NCBI GenBank assembly: GCA_028583415.1
Contig: CM053267.1
Coordinates: 27,328,902-27,392,901, forward strand
Source of the DNA: Protea cynaroides
Lineage: Eukaryota > Streptophyta > Magnoliopsida > Proteales > Proteaceae
Direction of reading: 5' to 3'
DNA: 64,000 bases
Under the pieces are notes generated by a model. The model was not told where the DNA came from. It searched no databases and was given only the letters and a program-made list of their open reading frames with translations. The position numbers were made by a program, and so were the translations under genes. Shown here in pieces: positions 23,171-36,058 of the stretch. How positions within the stretch are numbered: position 1 is the first letter of the stretch; each line of letters begins with the position of its first letter.

Positions 23171-23780
23171 AGATTCTATTTTAAATAATTTCAATGGAAA
23201 ATCTTGTTTCAATCATAACTTGATCATTTGAAGTCCAAATCGGATCGTTCAAATTGCAAAATTCATGTTTTTGAATGATCTACACATTGGGAACTATTTG
23301 GGGAAGAAAAAGTGTAAGAAACTTTGGTTTTTGGGCAAAAATGCTCTCTTGAATGTAGTGGTGTGTGCTTATGGTTTGAATCTTTCCACTACCCATCAAG
23401 GAGAGTTGGTAGGCTCCATTGAAGGTATTCAAGGACTAGAATGGCTGTGTACCATTGAAGATGAGGTTGTTTGAAGCTTCAATAAAGACTACAATGGTGT
23501 TTGATGTGTTCTCAATGCATTGAAGACATTGAATGATGATTTACCATCTGAAAGAAGAGTTGTTAGAGCTTAAGTGAGTCTATGAAGAGATGAAAAATGT
23601 TGTTGAGTGCTATTGAAGAATTAAATGCTTATTAGCCATTAATGAAGATTTTGGCGAGGTTGATTGTGTAGACAAAGAGATAGAAGACGAGAGTCCCACT
23701 CTATTTGCATTCACTTGATGATTCACGTTTCTTCATGGGAGGAGTGAGTAGGAGATTCCAATGGACTTTAAGACTATACT
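23171..23780. other. Intergenic sequence, no gene recognised
   Basis: GAA/TGAAGA-rich, with phrasing like repeat-derived DNA, but no ends, LTR or coding domain identified. Confidence 0.4.
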
Positions 23781-25019
23781 TGTAACAGTCCTCCTAGGAG
23801 TAGGTTCGGATTGGTGGTCCAAATATAAATAACCCACCATGAGTGGAAATTTGCTTAGGAAATCTAGAATTTTTTTTTCTTCATATTGTAAACCATTCAT
23901 TCATGAACCATACATCACATTAACATAATAATAGCGGAAGTCTTAAACTTATACAAATTTTAACATCTAGTGGCTGGATATAAACCTTTACAAAATTTTA
24001 CTAATTTAAAATACATGCATAAACAAATCTCCTAATTAAACATTTAACTGTGTGCAAAAGGGTAATCAGGTTCCCCACTTGGACTTTTATCTGCTAACCA
24101 GCTTATCTTTGCCTCCACTTTGCTTATCTGTAAAACATGATCATCAATTTGGGTGAGCCAAAGCTCAGTGAGTAAAAACTATCCTGGCAATAATACAGGC
24201 AAGCAATCACAATTAAGCATATATTATCATACTTACATAACCTAACTTATACTTGTTTTACTTGCAATAGTCATAATTCATCACACATTACCTTAGTATA
24301 TCATAAGGTTCATTAATCACTCATATACATGATCTTATAGAATAACATTACAGAGCATTTGTACTTGCATAGCTTACAAGAATTCATAACTTCAAGTAAT
24401 CATGAACTCCGCTTTTCCTTACATGGTCTTTGACACTTTTTTTTTTATTTTCTTTTTTTACCTCTTGTTCTTTCTTGTCTTGTCATTCAGTGTACTGACT
24501 TTGAGCTTGGTGCTTGTAACTGTTGTCTTAACAAAGTACCTAGGCTCACCGGATTCCACCCCTTGCTTAAGCTACTATATCTAGTTTTGGAGCTTAGACT
24601 CACCGGTTGTCACCCTTGCCTAGGCTACCGTATCTTGCCTTTGTTTCTTGACTCACCGGATGTCATCTTCTGTTGGGTTACCGTATCTCGCCATTTTACC
24701 TTGCCTTGCACATGTTCATGTCATGACTGTACTTAGCTTACCTTTACACTGATTCACACTAATTTCATACTTGTCTTACACATATTCATGTCTTGGTTGT
24801 CATTAGCTTGCTTTAACACTGAGTTTTACTTGTTTCACACTTGCCTTGCTTTTACTGTTCTTACTTGACTTAACTACAAGCTACTAACTTAGGCTCAATG
24901 GATGTATCCACATCTTGCTCTAATGTACACTTTGCCACTTCATGATATAACTGGACTTGCATACTATTTTTCTGGTAATCTACTGTTTTCATTTTATGAC
25001 ATATCTATCTGTTAACATA

Positions 25020-25575
25020 TCTAGACTCAACGGATGCTTCTGTTTCTTGTCACATGTCTGGCTCACCGGATACTTCCGATTCTTGCCCCTTGGTTGACTC
25101 ACTGGATACTTCCATTTCTTGTCACTTGTTTGGCTCACCAGATGCTTCCGTTTCTTGCCCCTTGGTTGACTCACCAGATGCTTCTGTTTCTTGTCACTTG
25201 TTTGGCTCACCGGATGCTTCCATTTTTTACCCCCTGATTGACTCACCTGATGCTTCCGTTTCTTGTCACTTGTTTGGCTCACCGGATGCTTCCATTTCTT
25301 GCCCCTTGGTTGACTCATCTAATGCTTTCGTTTCTTGTCACTTGTTTGGCTCACCGGATGCTTCCGTTTCTTGCCCCTTGATTGACTCACCGGATGCTTC
25401 CGTTTCTTGCCCCTTGATTGACTCACCGGATGTTTCTGTTTCTTGTCACTTGTTTAGCTCCCCGGATGCTTCTGTTTCTTGCCCCCTGATTGACTCACCG
25501 GATGCTTCCGTTTCTTGTCACTTGTTTGGCTCACCGGATGTTTCCATTTCTTGCCCCTTGGTTAACTTTCATATA
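25020..25575. repeat. 36-bp minisatellite, about 15 units
   Basis: Units contain CTCACCGGATGCTTCCGTTTCT and alternate between ...TTGTCACTTGTTTGG and ...TTGCCCCTTGATTGA, giving a 72-bp higher-order period. Because 36 is divisible by three, frames stay open on both strands (a 12-residue repeat on each). Older, diverged units with CTCACCGGATTCC extend left to about 24540. Confidence 0.85.
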
Positions 25576-26437
25576 AGTGTGGTACACCGGCTCATCGGCT
25601 TGAGTTATGAGTCTTGTCTAGGTATACCCCTATTATTCTTCACTTGATGATATCATATCTGTTTATTTCTTTTCTTACTTAGTTTATATATTAAGTTTCT
25701 TTCATTGTTGTCGATATTTATACCTTGTTGTCCATATAAGTTTATGACAGTCCGTCGTAAGCATTTAATGACTTGAGTCTGCATATTCGTCATAGTTCAT
25801 AGCTGCAATACTATTCTTACATAATTCATGAACCAATTCCTTTCTTTTCTGTTCACAATCATTCCTTGATGTCCATATAACTTATAACAGTACATTATAG
25901 ACTTAGAACAACAAGACTATTCCTTTATGCCTTAGGAGTGACCTTGTTGTTTATAAAGACTCATAACAGTCCATTGGTGACAATGAAACACTCAACTTTA
26001 CCATTATATAATCGTATTTAACCTTATTGTACATATAGATTTATAACGGTTCATTAAAGACATGGAGCAACATGACAATTTTCTTAATATCCTAGTGCAT
26101 GTCCTTGCTATCCATAAAAACTTATAATAGTCCATTTTAGACAAAAGTATCTTAATATTGCATATCCAATATATCAAGTATTTCTAGTATTACACACATT
26201 CACTAGTGTGGATTAGTAAACTTAAATATTCCTATGCATTTATAAACATTGCATATATGCTCAGCTCATACTCATTTCCAACTCTTTGTAAAACTTAGCC
26301 TCATTCTATACCATATTCCATTCATTTCAATACAAAAGGATATCAGCATCTCATCAAAATATCACCAAACCATTTTTATTTTTATTTATTTAATTTTTTT
26401 TAGTGCATTGAAAGGAACACATTCTCGATATACCCAA

Positions 26438-27620
26438 TGATGCAGTAGAAGTGTCATGGATGGATCGACACGATCCAATTTGGCTACCCAAGCCAAACCT
26501 GAACCGGCTCAAACCCAAACCAACCTTTTGGTCTGGAAAGGGTTGGTAGATGATTAATTAGAATAGTAAGTTTCAGTATTAGGGTTTTCCTTATTTATTA
26601 TTTCTATTTTATGCCATAGAGATTAGATTTGATTTCATAAAGATGTTATTTACTTTCTAAGTTTATTTCACATTAGTTTAGGAATGTTATTTCTTTTATA
26701 AAGAGACATGTAACAGAGTAAAGAGTAGTGAAGATTTGAAGAATTAATTAGAATGAATGTTTGTTATTGAATTGGTGCTTACGACAGAGATTTTGAAGCT
26801 TTCTCTCTCTTCCTCTCTCCCTTTGTGTCTCTCTTGTTCATCCCTACGAACCAGAATCAACCCCATCTGTCTTCCCTTTCCTTCTTCTTTCTCTTTCTTC
26901 CTCTTCCCCACTTCTTCTTCCTTTCATTTATTTCCTGTTCTGGCGGTAAACCCAATCCACATAATCCTTTCGATCTCACTCATTCCGCCTCCTCTTTCTC
27001 TGAAATCTTTGGAAATCCCTCAACCCCTAAAGGCGACCCAAACCCCAAGCCCTTAGCCCCAAATCATACCTTTGCTGGGCACTGCAGCTCTAAACCCAAA
27101 CCTGCAACTCCCTTTATCGCCAGGGTCTGTTTCAGATGCTTCGTTCATCAGTTCTTCTTGCTGGTTCTTGGTAATGTTGTGTGGATTCGATAGGCCAGTG
27201 GTTTAGGAATCTACTCCTGAAATTTCAGATCCATTGGAGCTGCATCGAAGAAGTTCTTCCTCTTCAACCTAAATCTGGTTTCCGCCTCCTGTGCCTATCG
27301 TGAGTTTGAAGAAGAAACAACTTTCCAGAAATTCCAGAAAGCTCCCTTGATCTTTATTACTTTCATTTATTTAACCCTTCTTCATAATCCTATTTCCAGA
27401 TTTATCCATTGGTCTAAGGATTGTTTCTAATTTGGTCCTAAGGTCTTGTTTGGTTTATAAAGCTATTAAATAGTTCTGATTAATTACCAAACTGTCATTA
27501 CTGGTTGAGTTTTGGACTTATTTACGATTCTGCCACTATTATCTGAATCAAGCTTGTTTATTATTTGGGTGGGCCTACTAGCGGATCTAATTAGGGTTTT
27601 CAACTCAGGATCCCGCATCA
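26438..27620. repeat. 1.18-kb solo LTR
   Basis: TGATGC...GCATCA ends (6-bp inverted repeat) with the 5-bp duplication CCCAA on both sides (26433-26437, 27621-27625). A TATA-like TTATAAAGAG lies near 26695, so its sense strand is probably plus. Open frames at 26757-27193 are Ser/Pro-rich leader sequence, not recognised proteins. It interrupts the host sequence described at 23781. Confidence 0.85.
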
Positions 27621-28184
27621 CCCAATTTAAGTTATCCTTATAACTAATAGTCACTAGAGTTCATAACTTTACTTTTCTAAATGGCATTTTATACTCTCAT
27701 ATAGGGAGCAACTATACAATCTCATAACAAAAATCTCATTCCACATTCATTTCTCAAACTAATGCTATAGACAATCAATTCAACATTAACATCAATTCAA
27801 CCATCACATGAATAAACCTTACATATATTCTATCATTTCCTTCATATTCTTTCAAGCACATTTAATATACAATAATTAGCTTGCTACAGAAAAAAGTTCC
27901 CTCACCTTAACTTGTCGAGATTAAACCTTCAATAGATTCATGTAAGGCAACTTAGAGGAAAACAACTCTTTGATTAAATGCCTACAATAGAAATCAATTA
28001 TCTAACATTAAAACTCAAAACACTCTCAAAATATCCTGCACAAATACGCTCATAGAGTTCCTTGAATATTTTTACCCTACTGCCCAACATATTCACAAGA
28101 TAGGCTCCACTCAGTTAATCCCAAATCAGTTTTTTTTTTTTTTTTTAGCATTCCTCCAATGATAAGGCTTTGGAAGGACAAATA

Positions 28185-28622
28185 TGTTAGAAAATTATAT
28201 GTTTAGGGTTTCAATGAAACTCATTCTAATCCCATACAGTTTCCCTAGAACACAATAGAGAAATCATAAACTATGAATCATAAAGACATACCTGTCTGTG
28301 AAGAGATTAATTCCATACGCTCCATGATGCTCCAAGCTTTGATCGAAATCCCTCGGCTACAGTCTTCCACAGCCTCCAGAGGATATCCTAACGTCTCTTG
28401 CTAATGGGTGCAGAGAACTGATTAACCGTGACTGTGGGGACTCTAACCCTGTATTTATAGAATACAGATGTAACCCTAAAACCCTTCCCACAATAGAATT
28501 AGGGTTACCAAACCTATCTCATACCGTGTGACGAACCAAACCAAATCGGTTATACCGTGTCAATCAGATTCCCACTGAAATAACTAGTTTAGGTAATTAA
28601 TTAAGCCCACATAAATCTAACA
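28185..28622 (-). repeat. 3' LTR of copia element A
   Basis: Plus strand TGTTAGAAAAT...AAATCTAACA. The polypurine tract (GTGGGAGATTG on the minus strand) adjoins its right side. A TATA-like sequence TATAAATAC occurs on the minus strand within it, near 28453. Confidence 0.85.
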
Positions 28623-31600
28623 ATCTCCCACTTGGGCTATATTAATTACAAAACTATCGTCAACCAGTGTGGCTACGGAATCTAACACACTAAATCGTTA
28701 CTAACTTTGAAATATCCATCAAGCTTTCCAATGTGAGCAACAGCGAATAATACACCTTAACGTATTGTGTATAAACTTCTGTCAGCCACAACAGAGGTCT
28801 ACTCAATACATGAATTGCCTGAGATAATGCATGAAAGTAAACTCTCATGCGAGTCCAAACTTGATTAAAGAACCTTAATCAAAGTGCCCCAAAACCTTTA
28901 TGGGCAACTTAACATGGTATTTAAATATTCTGGAATTATAATACCATACTTTGGCTAGACACCGCCTTTATTCTTTGATATTATCCTTTCATGGCAAACC
29001 GCCTCTAGCTTGGATTAATACCAGACTTTGACTTACCGTCATTATTTGTATGGCTGAATACCACCTCTTATCTTGACTGAATACTGCCTTATATATCTGG
29101 CTGAATACTGCCTTGAAACTTTGGCTAAATACTGCCTTGAAACTTTGGCTAAATACTGCCTCATATCTGTGACATGTCAAACACATAACTATGTATGTAA
29201 AATAGCAATAACGCAAATGCTAATGTAAACAAAATCATAGTTACAAAAACTGTACCATCAAACCATGAGCAATACAATCAAGCACAGTAAGCAATGTGAA
29301 AATACAAGTATAAACATAAAGAGTCTCCCACTGATTAAGCATATCTAGAGACTTCCACTGATTTCCAGATCTATACAATGGTCAATGACAATCTCAACAA
29401 AGTTGAAAGAAGATACAATCCTGTCAAACTTCAAATACCATTATCCGGATACTCGTTTAATCCACAGATTGACTTTATAAGTCTACAAAACATATCTTCT
29501 TTATCCTTACCACAAAACCTTGTGATTAAAATATATAAACATTTTCTTTGATCAAAACGATCTTTACATCTACCTGATGCAACTCCAAAATAAATCTCAA
29601 AATTTAAAGTTCTCTTTCTCTTCCCTTTGTGTGATTCCACTTTGCTATAAATCTTACTTTGTAGCAATCAATTCTCCCACTGGAATCACACATTTTCTTT
29701 GTATATCCATTTTTAGCCTGTGAGTACACCGCTCATTGACAAAAACATAAATTCCAAGTCTCGTTATTGTTCATAGACAACAACACATCCTTTATGATCA
29801 TTAAACATTCAAGAGCAATTTCATTACTAATAACTTGCTCAAAATCATTAAGATCTTTATTTTTGTCCATCACCAACAACATCTATTTTGAAGTACAACA
29901 TGTGATTGGATGAAATCACAGATCTACATGGTCCAGTATATCTCTTCTTTGCCTCATCTGGCTCTGCTACTATGGCTGAAGCATCGATCTTAATGAATAT
30001 TTCTATAATCATTTCATTGTACTCTAGTAGCATCTGGTATCTCAATTGGTTGCTTCACACCCATTTTCAGGTGGTCTCATCAAACTTAAAGTTCTTGGGT
30101 CTATTTTGACATCCCATAATATGACAACTTAATGTCCTAAAATAATCACTCTCCCATGAGTATTATGAAACCATGTCAGTTCTACAGTTTTAAACAAGAA
30201 GATAACTTAAACTAAAACTGACTAACTATGCATTATATTAATAATATAGGCTGCAATATCAATTCTTTCCTTACATGATCAAATACATTCTTAGGTTTTT
30301 ACAAACACTTGCTTAAATTTATCAGGGAATAAACCAGTATCACATGGTCTCCCAAAACTCTCTCATTCAGATCCAATAGTTTTAGTTCTTTTAATAAAAG
30401 TTTTTCCACCTTAATTTTCATTATTTGGAAAAACAACCATAGACTAAACTATGACAAGAAGTCTAGATGAAATTTCGATGTCCACCAATTCCAATAAATC
30501 CTTGTTGTGAATAACCTTCACTTACTTTAATCTTGTCATCTCTTCTTTTAATTAATTCTCACATATATATATGTAATAAACCTTGGAAGGAGAATTTTCA
30601 AATATTATTCTTTCTAATCTTTCTTTGGACATCAGTCATAAACCCTTATGACCAGGGTGGAAGATTGCAATATACAGTTAAACATCTAAAGATATAATAA
30701 ATTAAAGATTAATGCTTAAGTATCCAATATACTGCACCTTTTTGCTCAGAAGTTTCATAATCATTATTCCTTTTTCACTTAAGCTGTCCAGCTATATAAA
30801 TCTTTCTTTACATGTCCCTTCTAAGTCACTCTACAAGAATTTTATTCTACTTAGATCCATTTTATCTTGTAGTTTTTTAATGTCTAATTCTTTGTCATAA
30901 AGTTTCTGATTATTCCATGAAAAAATATTTTCTTTCTATGGGTTTTCCTACCCCTTTTACAACGTGCCTTTGTCTGGGTATATATTATGCACTATGACAT
31001 TGGCATTCATATTTTTCTCTTTTCTTTGAACTTTTATCCTTAGTTCTTTCACTTTAGGGTTCACTATATTTTTGAGCACTATAGGTCACCAGGATCAAAC
31101 TATACAGTTCTTGTGAGGAAGTGAAAAATCTAAAATGTCACTTACATAGGTTTTAATGAACCTACAAATATTCACTTATCCTTGAGCTTATCATTTATAC
31201 TTAACAGCTCTACCTTGTATTTCCTCACATTTCGAATACCATCTCTTATCATAAAAAAAAACTGATACTGATGGACTTGAGTAATAAAACATCTCTCTGC
31301 CCCTTCTTGAAAAATCAAATCTTTCTTTGGATTTCTCAGAAAATATCCTTTTTCAATGTTTCTCATCTGAACATTGCTTTACTTGATCTTAAGGACTGAA
31401 CACCCTAAGGATCAAAATACATTTTTTCTGTTGAGTATATCTAGGTTAAACAATCCTAGACTAGTTTACAGTTTCCATGCCAATTCATAAAACTGGCAGC
31501 CAAAGACAGGCATCTTAAGGTATTTAATCATTACATGTCCACAACAATGTAAATAACTGTAAATCTATGATTAATACCAAATAAAATTAGCTAGCAAGAA

Positions 31601-32639
31601 TATATATACATAACATGTGCAAGCTAATTAATATCTTTGAAAAGTCAATCGAACTACACACACATCTTTTGGGACAATATATGCACTGGTCCTCTCAATA
31701 TCTGTACAATAACTATGAAGAGATAATGACTTTAAAAAATCTCACCACCTTTGGGTGGATGAAGACTCCTAAAGCCACAATCCTTCAACCATGTGCATGA
31801 GTTATTTATTTTCTTTGACAACGCCACCTTTGGGTGGACAGTGTCATTCTTTGCTGCATCCATAAAAGTGAGAGTTTATGTTAGTGTCACTTTTGTGTGA
31901 ACACTATATTTCCTTACAGTAGTTTGTAAATGCATAAATGCTAGATTTGAGCATATTATGCTAGAACTAAGGTTGCTACTTTGGTGGTCACACCATAATC
32001 CTCACACAATAGCTATAAATCATAATTTGAATAAACTTGGACAATGTCACATTTGGGTGAATATTATCAAAACTGAAGCATTTACAAATACATATTCTAG
32101 AATTTGAACACATCATAATAAAACAAGATTGCCACTTTGGTGGTCACACCAAGTTCCACCATGATATGAACAAATCGTAAACTGCAGCTTATGTGGGATA
32201 TTTATTTAACCATGAATGCTTTAAAATATAATTTTACAAGTCTAAACATTCATATGAACATGCACATTAGCTCAATTAATCAATTTTGTACAATAACTTT
32301 AAGAAAAATCAGCAAAAACATTGCAAATCGAGTTCCCATAGGGTATTTTTTCATAATAACATATTTTTTAATGCATCAAAATGTATCAAAATTTATACCA
32401 GATTGAAGAGCATTAAAAATGGAGTCCAACGAAACAAATCGGAGGTCAATCCGACATTCCTAGCTCCCACAAATCCAGTTTAAAGTCGAATTGTGAACGT
32501 AGTAAAAAAACTGCAAGCCAAACAGGCCTTAGATTCTTGACCGAAGATGAACCGCGGTCTGAACCAAAAACCGAACTGATCTGGCTAAACAAAATCGAAC
32601 CCGGTTCAACCAAGTGGGTTATCGGGTCATAAATCTGGG

Positions 32640-32900
32640 TTTTTGGATCACCCCACCGGGCTGGGACCCGGGTTTCGGGTCCGGGCTGGGTCTGCCAAAC
32701 GGGCTGGGTTTGCCAGGTCAGGCTGGCTTGGCCTGGGTTGGGCCAGCCCTGGCTGGGTCTGACTGGTCAGGCTGGCTTGGCCTGGGCCTGGGTTGGGCCA
32801 GCCCTGGCTGGGTCTGTCTTGGCCTGGCGCCCCGGGGCTGGGTTGACTCAGCCCAGGCAACCCGCAACCCAGTTAGGGTTAGCGATCCGGCGCCGAGTCG
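32640..32900. repeat. GC-rich repeated tract in copia A leader
   Basis: Repeats of GGCTGGCTTGGCCTGGG and GGCCAGCCCTGGCTGGGTCT, between the hairpin leader and the decayed gag. The related, shorter tract in element B is at 40020-40190. Gly/Trp/Pro-rich ORFs on both strands here are compositional. Confidence 0.75.
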
Positions 32901-32974
32901 ACCCGGCGATTTCTCGGCACCGTCAGAAACTCTTTTTTTTTTTAGTTTTTTTTTCTTTTTTTTTTCTCTCCCAC

Positions 32975-33058
32975 CCGCGAGTGCATCTCACTCGCGGATT
33001 CCGCCGACGATTGTCGGCGCGTCCGGCGTCCGATGCCGGCGATTTTTATATCGCCGGC
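32975..33058 (-). ncRNA. Leader hairpins of copia element A
   Basis: Three inverted repeats: 32975-32983/32989-32997 (9-bp stem, loop CATCT), 33002-33008/33013-33019 (7-bp stem, loop GATT), and 33035-33043/33050-33058 (9-bp stem, loop TTTTAT). They lie about 200 bp inside the PBS, in the transcribed 5' leader. The equivalents in element B are at 40415-40498. A role in packaging or dimerisation is inference. Confidence 0.55.
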
Positions 33059-33254
33059 TCCATCTCTTCGAGACATTTCCAACGGTATATTTCTTGACCT
33101 ATTTTATCGGTCGAAAAAAAAATTTCGTCGATAGAAAACTCTGTCAGATCTGATCGAGATTTGATCCAAAACTTGAGAAAAATTCTCTTTTAATTTGACC
33201 ATTCATTATCAGTCTTTATAATCGATCTCCATCGATTCTAGGTCTGTATGGTTG

Positions 33255-33266
33255 GCTCTGATACCA
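33255..33266 (-). other. PBS of copia element A
   Basis: Minus strand TGGTATCAGAGC, two bases from the LTR end; initiator-tRNA-Met type. Confidence 0.9.
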
Positions 33267-33268
33267 AC

Positions 33269-33706
33269 TGTTAGAAAATTATATGTTTAGGGTTTCAATG
33301 AAACTCATTCCAATCCCATACAGTTGCCTTAGAACACAATAAAGAAATCATAAACTATGAATCATAAAGACATACCTGTCTGTGAAGAGATTAATTCCAT
33401 ACGCTTCACGACGCTCCAAGCTTTGATTGAAATCCCTCGGCTACAGTCTTCCACAGCCTCCAGAGGATATCCTGACGTCTCTTGCTAATGGGTGCAGAGA
33501 ACTGATTAACCGTGGCTGTAGGGACTCTAACCCTGTATTTATAGAATACAGATGTAACCCTAAAATCCTTCCCACAATAGAATTAGGGTTACCAAACCTA
33601 TCTCATACCGTGTGAAGAATCAAACCAAACCGGTTATATCGTGTCAATCAAATTTCCACTGAATTAACTAGTTTAGGTAATTAATTAAGCCCACATAAAT
33701 CTAACA
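33269..33706 (-). repeat. 5' LTR of copia element A
   Basis: Plus strand TGTTAGAAAAT...AAATCTAACA, followed by target duplication AAATA. The PBS on its left side sets minus orientation. Confidence 0.9.
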
Positions 33707-34468
33707 AAATATTCTAGGCAAGGTTCTACACTTAAGTACCAATAAAAGAAATCATTAACATCTAAACTAAACCTCAAATAGATAACTAAAACTCACCTTT
33801 TACTACCCAAGATTACCTTTGCAGTCCTTTTCTTGGAGTACCTCAAGAAGATATGGTCTTGCACTCACCTAGTGTAGTCATGAGGTAGAGTGTGCATTAG
33901 GTGAGGTTCCACGTTAAAATAATTCAAGAAAGTCCCCACCCGCAAGTAAAATTTATCCACTAGCTTCATTTTAAGAACCTATCTTTGCTGTCCTCTCACA
34001 TACGACAACTTCCTCTTGGACATTTCAAGTAAAATAGCTTTTGAATTAACCTAAAAATTTCCAAGGTGTTGGGTCACGTTAAAAGCATATAGGTAGTTAA
34101 ACCTATAATGAAATTGACTGAAAAATATTCCAAAATCATCCCAGCCATCTCCTTTGAAGTCCTGGGTTAGAAATCCCAAGAATCCAACTCAAAACCACTC
34201 AAAAAGGATGGGCGGTCATTGATCAGGCATTCGCTTGAGCACCTGGTAAGCTGTATAACCGCTTACCCCCATAAAACAAGCTCCTGGTTCATTTGGTTTC
34301 TACTCCCTAACCCCATTTGGCCTCTAATAACACTCCAACTACCAATAACGATTTTAACTCCCAATTGCAACCCTAAGATAAAGATGAAATCCCAACTTAA
34401 TCCTTCACAGCCCAAACCGAAAACAGAAAACTCTCATCAAAAGAAGAAAAAAAATCAGCACTTACCTC

Positions 34469-34904
34469 TGTTAGAATATTATGAGTTTAGGGTTTCCAAG
34501 AAACCCATTCTCCATCCATACAGTAGCCTTAGAACATAGAGAAATCATAAACTATGAATCATAAAGACATACCTGTCTGTGAAGAGATTAATTCCATACG
34601 CTCCACGTCGCTCCAAGCTTTGATCGAAATTCCTCGGCTACAGTCTTCCATAGCCTCCAGAGGATATCCTGACGTTTCTTGCTAATGGGTGCAGAGAACT
34701 TTATTAACCGTGGCTGTGGGGACTCTAACCCTGTATTTATAGAATACAGATGTAACCCTAAAACCCTTCCCACAATAGAATTAGGGTTACCAAACCTATC
34801 TCATACCGTGTGACGAATCAAACAAAACCGGTTATACCGTGTCAATCAGATTCCCACTGAATTAACTAGTTTAGGTAATTAATTAAGCCCACATAAATCT
34901 AACA
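34469..34904 (-). repeat. 3' LTR of copia element B
   Basis: TGTTAGAATAT...AAATCTAACA, followed on the right by the polypurine tract (CAATCTCCCACTTGGGC on the plus strand). Confidence 0.85.
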
Positions 34905-35674
34905 ATCTCCCACTTGGGCTATATTAATTACAAAACTATCATTAACCAGTGTGGCCACAGAATCCAACACACTAAATCGTCACTAACTTTGAAACATCCA
35001 TTAAGCTTTCCAATGTGAGCAACAGCGAATAATACACCTTAACGTATGGTGTATAAACTTCTGTCAGCCACAACAGAGGTCTACTCAATACATGAATCGC
35101 CTGAGATAATGCATGAAACTAACCTCCCATGCGAGTCCAAACTTGATTAAAAAACCTTAATCAAAGTGCCCCAAAACCTTTATGGGCAACTTAACATGGT
35201 ATTTAAATATTCCGGAATTACAATACCATACTTTGGTTAGATACCACCTTAAATCTTTGGCTAAATACTGCCTTGAAACTTTGGCTAAATACTGCCTTGA
35301 AACTTTGGCTAAATACTGCCTCATATCTGTGACATGTCAAACACATAACTATGTATGCAAAATAGCAATAACGTAAATGCTAATGTAAACAAAATCATAG
35401 TTACAAAAATTATACCCATCAAACCATGAGCAATACAATCAAGTACAATAAGCAATGTGAAAACACAAGTATAAACATAAAAAATCTCCCACTGATTAAG
35501 CATATCAAGAGACTCCCACTGATTCCCAGATCTTTGACCACTTAAGCCTCTGAAAAAAAATTATTTGTTTTCAACTATTCTTATATTGGACATATCGTCC
35601 CTTAAAGACTCCCACTGACAAAACCTTCATCTGAGAATCTACAATGATATAAAATCTTTCTTACTTGAAGTGAT

Positions 35675-36058
35675 TCAATCTCCATTATACTTTGAAATAC
35701 TAGATTTCATATTATTATTTGAGAAGAACACAGCTGAACCGCTGTCAGAATACATTTCAATAGATTTAGAAGCGGAGTCTACAATCTCCAAATTAAAAAA
35801 TAAATTTTCACACAAGATATCTTGCTTGTTATCTTTACTTGAGTTACAAAACCCTATCACCATGACAATGAACCTTGAAGTTGATTTCTTGTCATCAATA
35901 CAATCATTATAAATTACATCAAAATAGCCTAGAGTGTCACTACTTTTATAAATGAACTTATGATCTTTGGTCCTCTGCATGTACCGCATGACCTTCCTTT
36001 TCCCCATTGTCCAGTAAACTATACCAGCATCCAACTGAAAACATCCTATGACACTCAA
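35675..36058 (-). pseudogene. Copia RNase H remnant
   Basis: Minus frame of 127 codons with VYWTMGKRKVMRYMQRTKDHK, then SDTLGYFDVIYNDCIDDKKS, then SKSIEMYSDSGSAVFFSNNN. This is the copia RT/RNase H junction pattern (KRxxRYLxxTKxxxL, GYxDADxAGCxDxxKSTSG, CDNxAAxxxSxN), with several active-site positions changed. It lies where expected, before the 3' LTR. The whole region is missing from element A. Confidence 0.75.

Larger units (their letters stand above)
28185..33706 (-). mobile_element. Full-length Ty1/copia element A (decayed)
   Basis: Two 438-bp LTRs (28185-28622 and 33269-33706) with TGTTAGA/TCTAACA ends, PBS at 33255-33266, a purine-rich tract (minus strand) beside the left LTR at 28623-28640, and target duplication AAATA at 28180-28184 and 33707-33711. 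The interior has no ORF longer than about 80 codons; coding capacity is lost. By eye the two LTRs differ at about 17 positions. Compared with element B it lacks about 940 bp of pol. Confidence 0.85.

Noticed and set aside
25054..25647. 197-codon ORF
   Set aside because: It is the 36-bp minisatellite read in frame; reported as a repeat instead of a gene.
26757..27193. Ser/Pro/Leu-rich ORFs
   Set aside because: They lie in the leader part of the solo LTR 26438-27620 and match no family I recognise.
32614..33153. 179-codon Gly/Trp-rich ORF and overlapping ORFs in both strands (also 39896-40349)
   Set aside because: Produced by the GC-rich repeated tract in the copia leaders; the frame is not conserved between elements A and B.
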